A DNA stretch of 64,000 bases from assembly GCA_014379595.1 (NCBI GenBank), contig JACMLM010000039.1, positions 1 through 64,000 of the forward strand. The letters run 5' to 3'. The position numbers and the translations under genes were made by a program. Positions within the stretch are counted from its first letter, which is position 1. The number at the start of each line of letters is the position of its first letter. Positions 41,740 to 50,599 of the stretch are shown here, piece by piece. Source of the DNA: Anaerolineales bacterium (lineage in GTDB: Bacteria > Chloroflexota > Anaerolineae > Anaerolineales > Villigracilaceae). A model generated the notes under the pieces. It had not been told where the DNA came from. It searched no databases and saw only the letters and a program-made list of their open reading frames with translations.

Positions 41740-41786
41740 TAAGCCAGCTTGCTGGCGTCTTTACAGGAGCAAGCTCCTGCACTCCA
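41740..41786. repeat. Dispersed palindromic repeat (GCAGGAGC..GCTCCTGC family), copy 2
   Basis: Two adjacent palindromes, GCCAGC-TT-GCTGGC (41743-41756) and CAGGAGC-AA-GCTCCTG, sit inside the ABC operon between the ATPase and first permease genes. The second recurs at 18413-18438. Confidence 0.75.
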
Positions 41787-41793
41787 GAATTAA

Positions 41794-42774
41794 TTATTGA
41801 TTAAACGCCTGCTCAATGACATCCTCGATCGGTGGATCGGTGATGGTAATGTCGTGGATGGGCAGATCAGCTAAAAGTCGAGAAGTGACGCGCGTTACGT
41901 CTTCTGCTTTGACTTGGATATATTTCTTATCCGCATCTTCCTCATTTTGGACCTGCGTGCCGTATCCGCTTAGATCGTGAGAGTCAGCATCTGACAATCT
42001 GACTCCGATCAACTTGAACGGCGCGATCTTATGCGATAGATCAGTGATACCGCCATCATACTTAAGCTGGCCTTGGTGAATAATGATGATGCGTTCGCAC
42101 AAAGCAGTCACATCAGCCATGTAATGACTCGTAAGCAAAATCGTGGCGCCTGTGCGTTTATTATATTCACGTAAAAACTCGCGGATGCGCACCTGACCCG
42201 TAATGTCGAGGCCAATGGTTGGTTCATCGAGGAATAAAACTTTGGGACGATGAAGCAGACCAGCAGCAATTTCACATTTCATGCGCTCACCCAGCGAAAG
42301 ATTTCGCACGGGTTTTTTCATCAATGGATCAAGTTCGAGCAGCTCATCCAATTCTTTATAAGTTTCTTTATATTCATCATCGGGAATGCGATAGATAGCC
42401 TGATTAAGTAAAAAAGAATCTGCGGCGGGAATATCCCATGAGAGTCTATTACGCTGACCCATCACGAGAGTCATCGAACGCAGATAATCGGGCTTGAGCT
42501 CCCAGGGTGTGTATCCAAGCACAGTAGCATTTCCGCCAGTGGGATGAAGCAAACCTGAAAGCATTTTGAGTGTCGTTGTTTTTCCTGCGCCGTTCGGGCC
42601 AAGAAAACCAACGATCTCTCCCTGTGCAATCGTAAAGTTAACTTCCTGCACAGCTTTCACATCTTTGTACTTACGTTTAAAGAAGCCGCGGACTGCCGCG
42701 CTGAACCCGCCTTCACGCTCAGGCACTTGATAGGTCTTGCTTAGTTGTTCAACAATAATGGAATTTGAGGACAT
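41794..42774 (-). CDS. ABC transporter ATP-binding protein (exporter type)
   Basis: 326 residues. Walker A GPNGAGKTT, the signature-like LSLGERMKCEIAAGLLHRP, Walker B VLFLDEPTIGLD and the H-loop TSHYM. A 30-residue leader includes FFKRKYKDVKAV before the first strand, as in DUF990-linked exporter ATPases. First gene of the three-gene exporter operon. TCCT...AGGAG precedes the ATG. Confidence 0.94.
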   Translation of the reverse strand: MSSNSIIVEQLSKTYQVPEREGGFSAAVRGFFKRKYKDVKAVQEVNFTIAQGEIVGFLGPNGAGKTTTLKMLSGLLHPTGGNATVLGYTPWELKPDYLRSMTLVMGQRNRLSWDIPAADSFLLNQAIYRIPDDEYKETYKELDELLELDPLMKKPVRNLSLGERMKCEIAAGLLHRPKVLFLDEPTIGLDITGQVRIREFLREYNKRTGATILLTSHYMADVTALCERIIIIHQGQLKYDGGITDLSHKIAPFKLIGVRLSDADSHDLSGYGTQVQNEEDADKKYIQVKAEDVTRVTSRLLADLPIHDITITDPPIEDVIEQAFNQ

Positions 42775-42899
42775 ATTTTATATCTCCTATGAAGGAAAAA
42801 TTATATCATTAGTAGAACAAAAGTGCTAGATATTATATGGAACATTTTATATAGCATGAACGTTAACCCTATAGAAAATAAAACTTTGGAGATAACATA

Positions 42900-43355
42900 A
42901 TGAAAAAGATAACACAATTTTTGCTGGTCATATTTGCCATAAGCAGTTTTATACTTACAGCCTGTTCTGGCAATGACAACAACGCGACCCAATCCCCAAC
43001 TGGCAATACATCTGCATCACCAACTGGAACATGGGAGCTAAATTCCTACGGCTCACCCACCAGCTTAGTAGCTGCTGCGGTAGATGTAGAAACATCGATT
43101 GATTTTGCAGCAGATGGGACTCTTGCCGGTAACGTAGGTTGTAATGGTTTCGGTGGTGATTACACAGTGGATGGCGATAAGATCGTTTTTGGGCAGATCA
43201 TTTCCACGCTGATGTTTTGTGAAGGACCCGTTGGTGAACAGGAAGCAATCACGCTAGCTGTATTCGCGGAGTCTGCACCCTTCACCATTGACGGCGATAC
43301 AATGACGATTACATCTGCGGATGGTAGTTCTGTTGTAGTGCTAGCACGCAAATAA
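42900..43355 (+). CDS. META/HslJ domain lipoprotein
   Basis: 151 residues: lipoprotein signal (SFILTAC), Thr/Ser/Pro linker, then a META domain with GTWELNSYG, DFAADGTLAGNVGCNGFGGDYTVDGD (abbreviated) and MFCEGP. META domains occur in HslJ, linked to heat or novobiocin resistance. GGAG lies before the ATG. A terminator follows. Outer face of the membrane. Confidence 0.93.
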   Translation: MKKITQFLLVIFAISSFILTACSGNDNNATQSPTGNTSASPTGTWELNSYGSPTSLVAAAVDVETSIDFAADGTLAGNVGCNGFGGDYTVDGDKIVFGQIISTLMFCEGPVGEQEAITLAVFAESAPFTIDGDTMTITSADGSSVVVLARK

Positions 43356-43370
43356 TAAAAACAGTTTTGA

Positions 43371-43406
43371 AAAGAGCCAGAGATCATATCTCTGGCTCTT
43401 TCGTTT
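43371..43406. terminator. Terminator between META and SIMPL genes
   Basis: AAAGAGCCAGAGAT / ATCTCTGGCTCTTT, a 14-bp perfect stem, with CAT loop and TCGTTTTTT after it. Confidence 0.87.
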
Positions 43407-43407
43407 T

Positions 43408-44052
43408 TTAAAATGATGTTACACGATACCAAATTTCCACATTGACGTGGATCAGCTTGCTATGCTGCACATCCATGCCCAAACTTGGTTCCGCATCAGC
43501 CGCGGCCATACGTGTTTTCATCATCATGGCTTGCGGCTGGAACATCGCGGGCGCTTCTTCATCATATGAATTTTCAATGAATTCATAAATTCCTAGCAAC
43601 TTGACTCCCAAGGATGCGGCAATTTTATCCGCTTTGGATTTTGCTTTCGTAAGCGCAGATTCAAGTCCGCGTTCGCGAGCTTCCTCTTCGGGATATTTCC
43701 AATCGATGCGCTCAAGCGTAGCATTTTTCTGAGATGTGATGATATCGAGCAATTCAGCAATCTGATCAAGTTCATCGCATCGGATTCTTAACCGATAGTT
43801 AGCACTCGACGATTTGAGCAATGCGCCGCTGGAAGTTTCCACACGCACACCCTGCAAATGAATTTTCTCCGCAGGGATGCCAAAGCGTGTCAACTCATCA
43901 ACAAGCTGGCTCACTTCTTTCGCCTTCTTCATCGCCTCATTCCCACTAATCACAGATGAACCTTTGATGGTTACGAACAAGTCCGCGTGAGATGCCAGGA
44001 TTTCTTCTTTATAAGTTGTAGATATTTTTATTGTATCGGGTTTAGTTTCCAT
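43408..44052 (-). CDS. SIMPL domain (DUF541) protein
   Basis: 214 residues, cytoplasmic (no signal peptide, unlike many SIMPL proteins). It has the repeating DUF541 features: ILASHADLFVTIKGSSVISG, a KAKEVSQLVDEL helix and ALTKAKSKADKIAASLG. Some members take part in membrane-stress or virulence-related processes in other bacteria; the role here is unknown. It starts 11 bases after the WD40 lipoprotein gene ends, so the two form an operon. Confidence 0.88.
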   Translation of the reverse strand: METKPDTIKISTTYKEEILASHADLFVTIKGSSVISGNEAMKKAKEVSQLVDELTRFGIPAEKIHLQGVRVETSSGALLKSSSANYRLRIRCDELDQIAELLDIITSQKNATLERIDWKYPEEEARERGLESALTKAKSKADKIAASLGVKLLGIYEFIENSYDEEAPAMFQPQAMMMKTRMAAADAEPSLGMDVQHSKLIHVNVEIWYRVTSF

Positions 44053-44063
44053 ATAACATTCCT

Positions 44064-45632
44064 TTAATTTTCCAACGACCAGACTCGTACTGTTTCGTCA
44101 CTGCTGATCGAGATAATTTTCTTGCCATCTGGTGAAAAAGCAAGTTCCGATACAGGATTCGTATGACCGACGAGTATACGTATTGCCCGCCATGTGCTGG
44201 TATCCAATAACCAGATTTCGCCTCCATTCGTATTCACGGCAAGTTGTTTCCCATCTGGTGAGAACTCCAGAATATTGAAGGCGAAATTACTGACGAATCG
44301 TGTCCGCGATAAACGCTCCTGAGTATTCATGTCCCAAGCAGATAAGTAATAAACACGATCTGTTATCGCTGTATCTTCGAACAGCGCCGAACTGAATGAA
44401 ACTCCATAGGTTCCGTCTGGTGACAGGGTAAACCCATCGATGAAATCAGGCGTATCCCAACTGACTGTCCCATCGGGTGCAATTGTGGGATTGATTGCGG
44501 CGGGATCGAAAAGTTGAAAAATAACATTCCCTGTCATTGGTTCGTATCCGCCTCTACCTGTGTAAATGATCTTGCTATCCGGCGAAAAAGAAAATGTCAG
44601 TCCGATTGAAGGATATGAAGCGCTGATCTGCGTGGATTTGGAGTCGATCAGATACATATCTGAAAAAGTCATCACACCGATAAATTTACCATCGGGGGAA
44701 TATTTGATCATTTCCGGGTTGGAGGGCAAGGTAACCATTCCCAACATCGCGCCTGTTTGTGAATCCCAAAGGTAAACATTTGAATCATTCCCTCCCGATG
44801 CAATGACATTGCCGTCAGGTGAGTAGGCTAAATCATATAAGGTGCTGGCAGGTACATCCCATTCTATACTTGTTTGCAAGCTTTGAAGATCGACCAGTAT
44901 TATCCTTGATGGCTGCGAGTTGCCAGCTTCAGAAGGCTTTGGTGAAATTCCCAGAGCCGCCAACGCGCCGGTGGGAGAAATTGCAACTGAATAAATTTTT
45001 TCTTTTGGAAAATAAAGGAAGTTGGGATATTCGAACTGTTCAAGTGCCCACTCAGTTATGCTGCTTCCTTCTGGATAGGAACCATATCCACCACCAAACC
45101 CGACTTTTGTTTTTGGCGGTGGTCCGCTTTCAATGGTTTTGGAAAAAACTACTGTGCCATCGGGCCAGGAGAGCACTGTTATTTTTAAAGTGAGGCGGAA
45201 GGCGGCAGAACCGTCTGTGTAGATTCCCGCCTGTTGTCTTGTTTCCAAATTGCAAATGATGGAGCGTACAGACTCTTCTGAGAGTGCATAAAGATGGGGA
45301 ATGCTATTTCCAATTCTCCATGCAGGGTTATTATCCCTTTCCGTCTTTGACAAGCCAAGATACGGCATCTCAAATTTTTTCGGTACTACGGGGGCTGAAA
45401 AGGATTTTTCACAAAGCGCGCCTGCGCTTTCTTCTAGTTCACTTGGAGATCGCGTAACAGTGGGAATGATTGTGGGAGTTGGAGTAAAGGTCGCTGTTGG
45501 GATAGATGTAGAGGTTGGGACGCTGGTTGCTGTGGATAGCAGAGGTTCATTCGTAGGTGTTGTTGCCGATGGCGCGGTTTGACATGCCGCAAGAATGATA
45601 AAAAGAAAAAGAATGAAAAGTGTATGCTTCAT
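44064..45632 (-). CDS. WD40 repeat lipoprotein
   Basis: About 522 residues. Lipoprotein signal (FIILAAC) after ATG 45632, a Thr/Pro linker, then a WD40/YVTN propeller (LAYSPDGNVIASGGNDSNVYLWD, KYSPDGKFIGVMTF, LAFSPDGKKIISISSDETVRVW, abbreviated). Expected outside the membrane. The ORF opens earlier at 45650 but the signal peptide fits 45632. Function is unknown; propellers usually bind proteins. Confidence 0.88.
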   Translation of the reverse strand: MKHTLFILFLFIILAACQTAPSATTPTNEPLLSTATSVPTSTSIPTATFTPTPTIIPTVTRSPSELEESAGALCEKSFSAPVVPKKFEMPYLGLSKTERDNNPAWRIGNSIPHLYALSEESVRSIICNLETRQQAGIYTDGSAAFRLTLKITVLSWPDGTVVFSKTIESGPPPKTKVGFGGGYGSYPEGSSITEWALEQFEYPNFLYFPKEKIYSVAISPTGALAALGISPKPSEAGNSQPSRIILVDLQSLQTSIEWDVPASTLYDLAYSPDGNVIASGGNDSNVYLWDSQTGAMLGMVTLPSNPEMIKYSPDGKFIGVMTFSDMYLIDSKSTQISASYPSIGLTFSFSPDSKIIYTGRGGYEPMTGNVIFQLFDPAAINPTIAPDGTVSWDTPDFIDGFTLSPDGTYGVSFSSALFEDTAITDRVYYLSAWDMNTQERLSRTRFVSNFAFNILEFSPDGKQLAVNTNGGEIWLLDTSTWRAIRILVGHTNPVSELAFSPDGKKIISISSDETVRVWSLEN

Positions 45633-45671
45633 TGCTGGCTCTCTGAGCAAAACATTGTGTCGGGCCTAGAT

Positions 45672-46172
45672 TCAATAGGGTTTACTTTCAGTCTTATTAT
45701 CATTCTGTTTTTCTTCCATATCAAGTGCCACTTTGTAACCTACATAAGCGGCGACCCCATAGAGAAACAAATCTCGGATCTTAAAAGAACTAGTGAAAAA
45801 CTCAATCACTGTAGTGGGCGTGTTGAACAACATACGAAGTGTGTCTAGAAACGAAACTCCTTCTTCACGAGCCATTAAAGCTGCATAATATAAAAAGTTT
45901 CCGAGCACACACCCGATCAATGAGAGTCCTGCACCTGAAAGGCCAAAGATCAACGTCTCGCCCTTTCCTAACAATCGTACTCCCAAGCCTACTAAAAAAC
46001 CAACACCAATCGCCAACAACTTATTATGAAAGTCTGTGTAATAAGTGATCAATCCCCACAGCACGGCACTTAGTACCATAGCGATACCACCGCCGATCCA
46101 ACCATTTATTAGATTTGAATCTGTATCCAGTTGACCAATTGCAGGTTCAGTTGTACGAAAGAATGGATCCAT
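45672..46172 (-). CDS. Four-helix membrane protein, paralogue 1
   Basis: 166 residues: a short N-terminal tail ending QLDTDSN, then about four membrane helices including GVGFLVGLGVRLLGKG. It is a clear paralogue of the gene at 46303-46794 (shared QLDTDSNL, GGGIAM, AIGVGFLVG..VRLLGKG, LSLIGC.LGNFL). Family unnamed. A tandem duplication is the simplest origin. Confidence 0.82.
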   Translation of the reverse strand: MDPFFRTTEPAIGQLDTDSNLINGWIGGGIAMVLSAVLWGLITYYTDFHNKLLAIGVGFLVGLGVRLLGKGETLIFGLSGAGLSLIGCVLGNFLYYAALMAREEGVSFLDTLRMLFNTPTTVIEFFTSSFKIRDLFLYGVAAYVGYKVALDMEEKQNDNKTESKPY

Positions 46173-46302
46173 GATGAACTTATTTTCCTCATTTATAAAT
46201 CAACAATATTATATCTAATTAATGATTTGATTCTATAAATTTCTTAACCCGCGTGATAGAACAGACATGGGTTAAGAAGTTTAGTTAGTAATGCAAAAGA
46301 AT

Positions 46303-46794
46303 TTAAGAACGGACTTGGGGCTGTCCAGTTTGTGGTACATCCAATGCTGTTTTGAATCCTACATAAGCTGCGAGGCCATAGAACAATAAGTCCATGAAAT
46401 CAAAGGCAAGAGTAAACAATTCAATTAATGCACCAGGTGTGACAATGAAGAAAAAAAGCACTTCTAAAAAGGAAGCGTTTTGTTCACGTGCAATAACACC
46501 CATATAAAACAGAAAGTTTCCGAGCAGACAACCAATAAGTGAAAGCACTGCGCTTGATATACCGAAGATTGCTGCATGGCCTTTTCCCAGTAATCTGACA
46601 GCAAAACCTACCAAAAAGCCAACACCAATTGCCATCCATGCAATCTGATATTCAGTGAAATAGGTGACAGCACCCCAAATCGCAGCACCAACCAACATTG
46701 CAACTCCACCACCAACGAGACCCATAAATAGGTTTGAGTCAGTATCTAGTTGTTCAATGGCAGACGAGACAGGTGGAATAGACGAGTCCATCAT
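46303..46794 (-). CDS. Four-helix membrane protein, paralogue 2
   Basis: 163 residues with the same layout and motifs as the downstream neighbour at 45672-46172, including a GGGVAM helix and MAIGVGFLVGFAVRLLGKG. GAGGAG precedes the ATG. The first of the pair; 130 bases and a weak hairpin separate them, so each may be transcribed separately. Function unknown. Confidence 0.82.
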   Translation of the reverse strand: MMDSSIPPVSSAIEQLDTDSNLFMGLVGGGVAMLVGAAIWGAVTYFTEYQIAWMAIGVGFLVGFAVRLLGKGHAAIFGISSAVLSLIGCLLGNFLFYMGVIAREQNASFLEVLFFFIVTPGALIELFTLAFDFMDLLFYGLAAYVGFKTALDVPQTGQPQVRS

Positions 46795-46908
46795 GTTTGC
46801 ATTCTCCTCTTGTTTTGTTGGATTTACGGTTTATAAAACCGCCTTAGTTTCATAATACACCCAAAAATCTATAAGACCAATAAGAGTTTTATCCCCAATT
46901 TAAAAAAA

Positions 46909-48186
46909 TTACGTCACCATCAACTTCTGTTTCGGATATTTTTCGTATCTCTTCTCTTCCATCACGCGTTTGATTCTATCAAAGCCTTCCCAAACATCTG
47001 CAAATGATGTGTATAACGGTGCAAATCCCAAACGAATATTATCAGGTTCGCGGAAATCGGGGATGACATTCATCTCTTCGATCAGAGCGCGATTGATACG
47101 ATAGCCTTCGCGGTGACGAATGCTGATGTGTGATCCGCGTTGGGCAGAGTCAACTGGAGAGCCGAGGGAAAAGTCAAATAGGGCAAGCAGGCTCTGAGTT
47201 AAGAAAGATGCGTAGTCTGTCATCAAGATAGATTTTTTGCGGAGCGAATCCATGCCTGCTTGAAGAGTCGGTTCGAGGGCGGCTTCCATCGTGAGAAGAG
47301 AAATCATGGGTTGTGTGCCAACTAAAAATCTTTGTGCGCCAGCGGCAGGTTCGTACTTGAGATCAAAGTCAAAGGGATTTTTTTGACCCCACCAACCCCA
47401 AATGGGCGATGAGAGTTTATCTTGGATTTTTTTATTGACATAAAGAAACGCAGGAGCGCCTGGGCCACCGTTAAGATATTTATATGTGCAGCCAATGGCA
47501 AGATCTGCATTGCATTCATCTAGTTTGACAGGAACTGAGCCAACAGAATGACTCAAATCCCAAAGGACAAGTGCACCTTTTCTATGTACGAGTTCTGTGA
47601 TGCGTTGCATGTCATAAAGATAGCCGCTTTTAAAAACAACATGCGAAAGTGTAACGAGCGCCGTGTTTTCGTTGATGGATGATTCAAGTTCAGCAAGATT
47701 AGGCGTAATGTCGTTATCTTTTGAACCAATGGAAATGATCTCATGCTGATTTCCAAGATTTTGTTTGATGCCTTGTAAAATATATAAATCAGATGGAAAA
47801 TTAAATGTATCTGTAATGATTCGTTTTTTATCTGGTTGTAACGTAAGGGCAGATGTAGCAAGTTTGAACAGGTTGATCGAAACGGTGTCATTGACTAAAA
47901 CTTGCCCAGCCGCCGCGCCGATCAGTTGACCGATTTTATCGCCAACGCGAGAAGGGGCTTCCCACCAGCCTTTGTTCCAGCCACGGATTAAGTCTTTGCC
48001 CCATTCATTTTCCACAATTTGTTTCGCACGTTCGATGGCAACTTTGGGTAAACGCCCCAATGAGTTACCATCTAAATAAATCAAGTTTGGATCATCAATG
48101 ATAAATTGGTCACGGTAAGAAGCAAGTTTATCTTGCGAGTCTAATTGAAGAGCGTATCCACGAGAAATTTGAAAGTCTTTGCTCAA
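46909..48186 (-). CDS. kynU: Kynureninase
   Basis: 425 residues, full length. It has YLDGNSLGRLP near the N-terminus, a SHSVGSVPV block and the PLP-lysine region GCTYKYLNGGPGAPAFLYV, followed by GWWGQKNPFDF, all typical of KynU. It cleaves kynurenine or hydroxykynurenine to anthranilates and alanine in tryptophan catabolism or NAD synthesis. No other kynurenine pathway gene is nearby. Confidence 0.96.
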   Translation of the reverse strand: MSKDFQISRGYALQLDSQDKLASYRDQFIIDDPNLIYLDGNSLGRLPKVAIERAKQIVENEWGKDLIRGWNKGWWEAPSRVGDKIGQLIGAAAGQVLVNDTVSINLFKLATSALTLQPDKKRIITDTFNFPSDLYILQGIKQNLGNQHEIISIGSKDNDITPNLAELESSINENTALVTLSHVVFKSGYLYDMQRITELVHRKGALVLWDLSHSVGSVPVKLDECNADLAIGCTYKYLNGGPGAPAFLYVNKKIQDKLSSPIWGWWGQKNPFDFDLKYEPAAGAQRFLVGTQPMISLLTMEAALEPTLQAGMDSLRKKSILMTDYASFLTQSLLALFDFSLGSPVDSAQRGSHISIRHREGYRINRALIEEMNVIPDFREPDNIRLGFAPLYTSFADVWEGFDRIKRVMEEKRYEKYPKQKLMVT

Positions 48187-48214
48187 TTTTTATTTTCCTA
48201 CTATTCAATCAAAA

Positions 48215-48240
48215 AGTGGCACAGCCAACGCTGTGCCACT
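48215..48240 (-). terminator. Terminator after lysS
   Basis: AGTGGCACAGC / GCTGTGCCACT, 11-bp perfect stem with loop CAAC. On the minus strand it is followed by TTTTT (plus A-run 48211-48215). Confidence 0.85.
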
Positions 48241-48244
48241 CATT

Positions 48245-49771
48245 TTATTCGCCAAACTCTTCTTTGCGAAGAGCGGGAAAGAGTAAAACTTCGCGAATGG
48301 AATGTTTATTCAATAGCAGCATGGATAGTCGATCTACACCCATGCCGAAGCCGCCATTGGGAGGCATGCCATAGCGCATGGCTCGCAAATAATCCTCGTC
48401 CAGCGGATGTTTCTCTTCCTCATCATCTGTGTAGTCACTGCCCATATCAATGAAGCGTTGTTCCTGGTCAATCGGATCATTCAACTCGGTAAAAGCGTTA
48501 CATATTTCAAAGCCAGCCGCGTAGCCTTCAAAGCGTTCCACTGTTAAAGGATCGCCAGGGATGGATTTCGCCAGCGGTGAAATATCCCGTGGATAGTTAT
48601 ATAGAAAAGTTGGCTGAATCAGTGTTGGCTCAAGAAATTCGCCGACTAGAAAATCGATCATTTTGCCGCGCGCAGATTTGGGATCAGGTGTTTTGTTCCC
48701 ATGTTTGATTTTAATGGCTTTAAACAATTCTTCAGCAGTCTTATATTCGGCAATATCAATACCGCTGGTTTCAAGAATGCCAGTACGCATCTCTACACGT
48801 TTCCATGGCGGCTTGAAATCTAATTCATGTTCGCCAAATTTGACCGTTGTAGAACCAGTTACTTTTTCAGCGGCGTAGGAGACCATTTGCTCTGTCAATT
48901 CCATCACTTGCAAATAATTAGCATAGGCCCAATAAAATTCGAGTTGTGTAAATTCAGGATTATGTTTGAACGAAACACCTTCATTGCGAAAGTCACGGCC
49001 AATTTCGTAAACGCGTTCCAAATTTCCGACAAGCAAACGTTTTAGATATAACTCAAACGAGATGCGCAAATACATATCCTGTTCAAGTTCGTTGTGGTGA
49101 GTTACAAATGGACGTGCTGCTGCGCCGCCATACAAAGGCTGCAAAATTGGCGTTTCCACTTCGAGGAAATCATGATCATCCAGGAAGGTCCGCAAGGCTT
49201 TGATCAATGTTGCGCGCTTGCGGAAAGTCTCGCGTACTTCAGGGTTGACAGCGAGGTCGGCATAACGTTGGCGTGCGCGTATTTCAGGTGACTCGAGTGC
49301 AGCATAACGAACGACTGTTCCATCATCTTGAGTCACATCTTTGTCAGCTGGCAAAGGTGTAATCGACTTGGCAAGCAATTTGAAGTCGTGGACGTGAAGC
49401 GTGATCTCACCAGTCTTCGTACGAAACATAACTCCAGAAGCCTGAATAAAATCTCCAAGATCGAACATCCTATTAAATAAATCCACGCGGTCTTTACCCA
49501 GCTCATTGCTTCGGAAGAACAATTGAATTTTCCCGCTGCCATCTTCAATATGAGCAAAAGAGACCTTACCCATGGCACGATTGGCGCGGATACGGCCAGC
49601 AAGCGTGGCTTTTACTTCCTTCGCATCTTTTTCAGCAGATTCAAATTCCGCAATAGCCAGTGTGCTGGTATGAGTCCGCTCGGCACGCGTGGGGTATGGC
49701 TCAAATCCTTCGGCGCGAAGTTCCTCGAGTTTTTGCAAACGGATTTTTTCAAGAGCTGTATATTCTGCCAT
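48245..49771 (-). CDS. lysS: Lysyl-tRNA synthetase, class II
   Basis: 508 residues: an N-terminal OB-fold anticodon-binding domain (about 55-160), then class II motifs: motif 1 near FLEVETPILQPLYGGA, motif 2 DFRNEGVSFKHNPEFTQLEFYW and motif 3 GFGMGVDRLSMLLL. Charges tRNA-Lys. A dispersed repeat lies between it and greA upstream. Cytosolic housekeeping enzyme. Confidence 0.98.
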   Translation of the reverse strand: MAEYTALEKIRLQKLEELRAEGFEPYPTRAERTHTSTLAIAEFESAEKDAKEVKATLAGRIRANRAMGKVSFAHIEDGSGKIQLFFRSNELGKDRVDLFNRMFDLGDFIQASGVMFRTKTGEITLHVHDFKLLAKSITPLPADKDVTQDDGTVVRYAALESPEIRARQRYADLAVNPEVRETFRKRATLIKALRTFLDDHDFLEVETPILQPLYGGAAARPFVTHHNELEQDMYLRISFELYLKRLLVGNLERVYEIGRDFRNEGVSFKHNPEFTQLEFYWAYANYLQVMELTEQMVSYAAEKVTGSTTVKFGEHELDFKPPWKRVEMRTGILETSGIDIAEYKTAEELFKAIKIKHGNKTPDPKSARGKMIDFLVGEFLEPTLIQPTFLYNYPRDISPLAKSIPGDPLTVERFEGYAAGFEICNAFTELNDPIDQEQRFIDMGSDYTDDEEEKHPLDEDYLRAMRYGMPPNGGFGMGVDRLSMLLLNKHSIREVLLFPALRKEEFGE

Positions 49772-49789
49772 GATGTATTCTTTCTATTC

Positions 49790-49917
49790 TCGTCACACCT
49801 GCACTGGCGTGCGGCGCTAGTGTTGCGAGGAGGGCATTTGCTCTTTCCGACGAAGCAATCTCCCAGAACAAAATGGAGATTGCTTCGGACAAAAACAAGA
49901 GCGTCCTCGCAATGACG
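49790..49917. repeat. Dispersed repeat of the GTCATTGCGAGG family, copy 2 (inverse orientation, rearranged)
   Basis: It contains CGTCACACCTGCACTGGCGTGCGGCGCTAGTGTT-type sequence, GTTGCGAGGAGGGC, GACGAAGCAATCTCC, its complement GGAGATTGCTTCGG, and CGTCCTCGCAATGACG. The same modules as copies 1 and 3 appear in a different order. Confidence 0.85.
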
Positions 49918-49929
49918 GATAAATTGTAT

Positions 49930-49962
49930 AAAAAAGCCTCGCGAGCAGAAGCGCGCGAGGCT
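49930..49962 (-). terminator. Terminator after greA
   Basis: AGCCTCGCG / CGCGAGGCT stem of 9 bp with a 10-nt loop, followed on the minus strand by TTTTTT. Confidence 0.85.
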
Positions 49963-49980
49963 AGATAAGTCGCGCCGAGA

Positions 49981-50451
49981 TTAGCCGACTTTGATGATCT
50001 TAACGTTGTAGGTGCCGCCGGGAGTTTCCACTTTCACGGTCTCACCCACTTTATGACTCAAAATGGATTTGCCGATCGGCGATTCATTTGAGATCTTGCC
50101 CTCACGCGGGTTGGCTTCTGCCGCGCCCACAATGATGAAAGTCTCCGCTTCAAAGTTCCCTTCTTTAATGGTTACCTTTGAGCCGACTTGAATTGCATCG
50201 TGCTTCTTGCCCTTGCCATTTTCTTCAATGATCTGTGCCGTAGCAAGTAAAACATCAAGTTCCTGAATACGGCCTTCAACAAAAGCCTGCTCATTTTTGG
50301 CTGCTTCATATTCGGCGTTTTCGATCAATTCTCCACCTTCCATGGCCTCGTGCAATCGCTCAGCCACTTCCTGTCGCTTGGTGGTACGTAAATGATCCAG
50401 TTCCTCTTGAAGCTTCTGAAAACCCTCTTTGGTAAGGAAATTCGTTGGCAT
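49981..50451 (-). CDS. greA: Transcription elongation factor GreA
   Basis: 156 residues. The N-terminal coiled coil (about 10-75) includes the GGELIENAEYEAAKNEQ tip with the acidic residues that stimulate RNA polymerase cleavage. The C-terminal FKBP-like domain has VTIKEGNFEAETFIIVG and SPIGKSILSHKVGETV. Rescues backtracked RNA polymerase. Expressed as a single gene with its own terminator. Confidence 0.97.
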   Translation of the reverse strand: MPTNFLTKEGFQKLQEELDHLRTTKRQEVAERLHEAMEGGELIENAEYEAAKNEQAFVEGRIQELDVLLATAQIIEENGKGKKHDAIQVGSKVTIKEGNFEAETFIIVGAAEANPREGKISNESPIGKSILSHKVGETVKVETPGGTYNVKIIKVG

Positions 50452-50599
50452 TGTATTGTCCTGCTATATATAGAATTTTGCACCTCCAGATCAGAGATGC
50501 AAGTGAATAAAAATTTCCGGTGGTATCGTCCGGAAAATCGCCAATACTATATCATGATTCAAAATCAGTTACAAGCCCCAAAGGTATGATAAGAATTGT

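Noticed and set aside
46243-46281. Terminator between the two paralogous membrane protein genes
   Set aside because: 10-bp arms (TTCTTAACCC / GGGTTAAGAA) with an 18-nt loop and no T-run; too weak to call.
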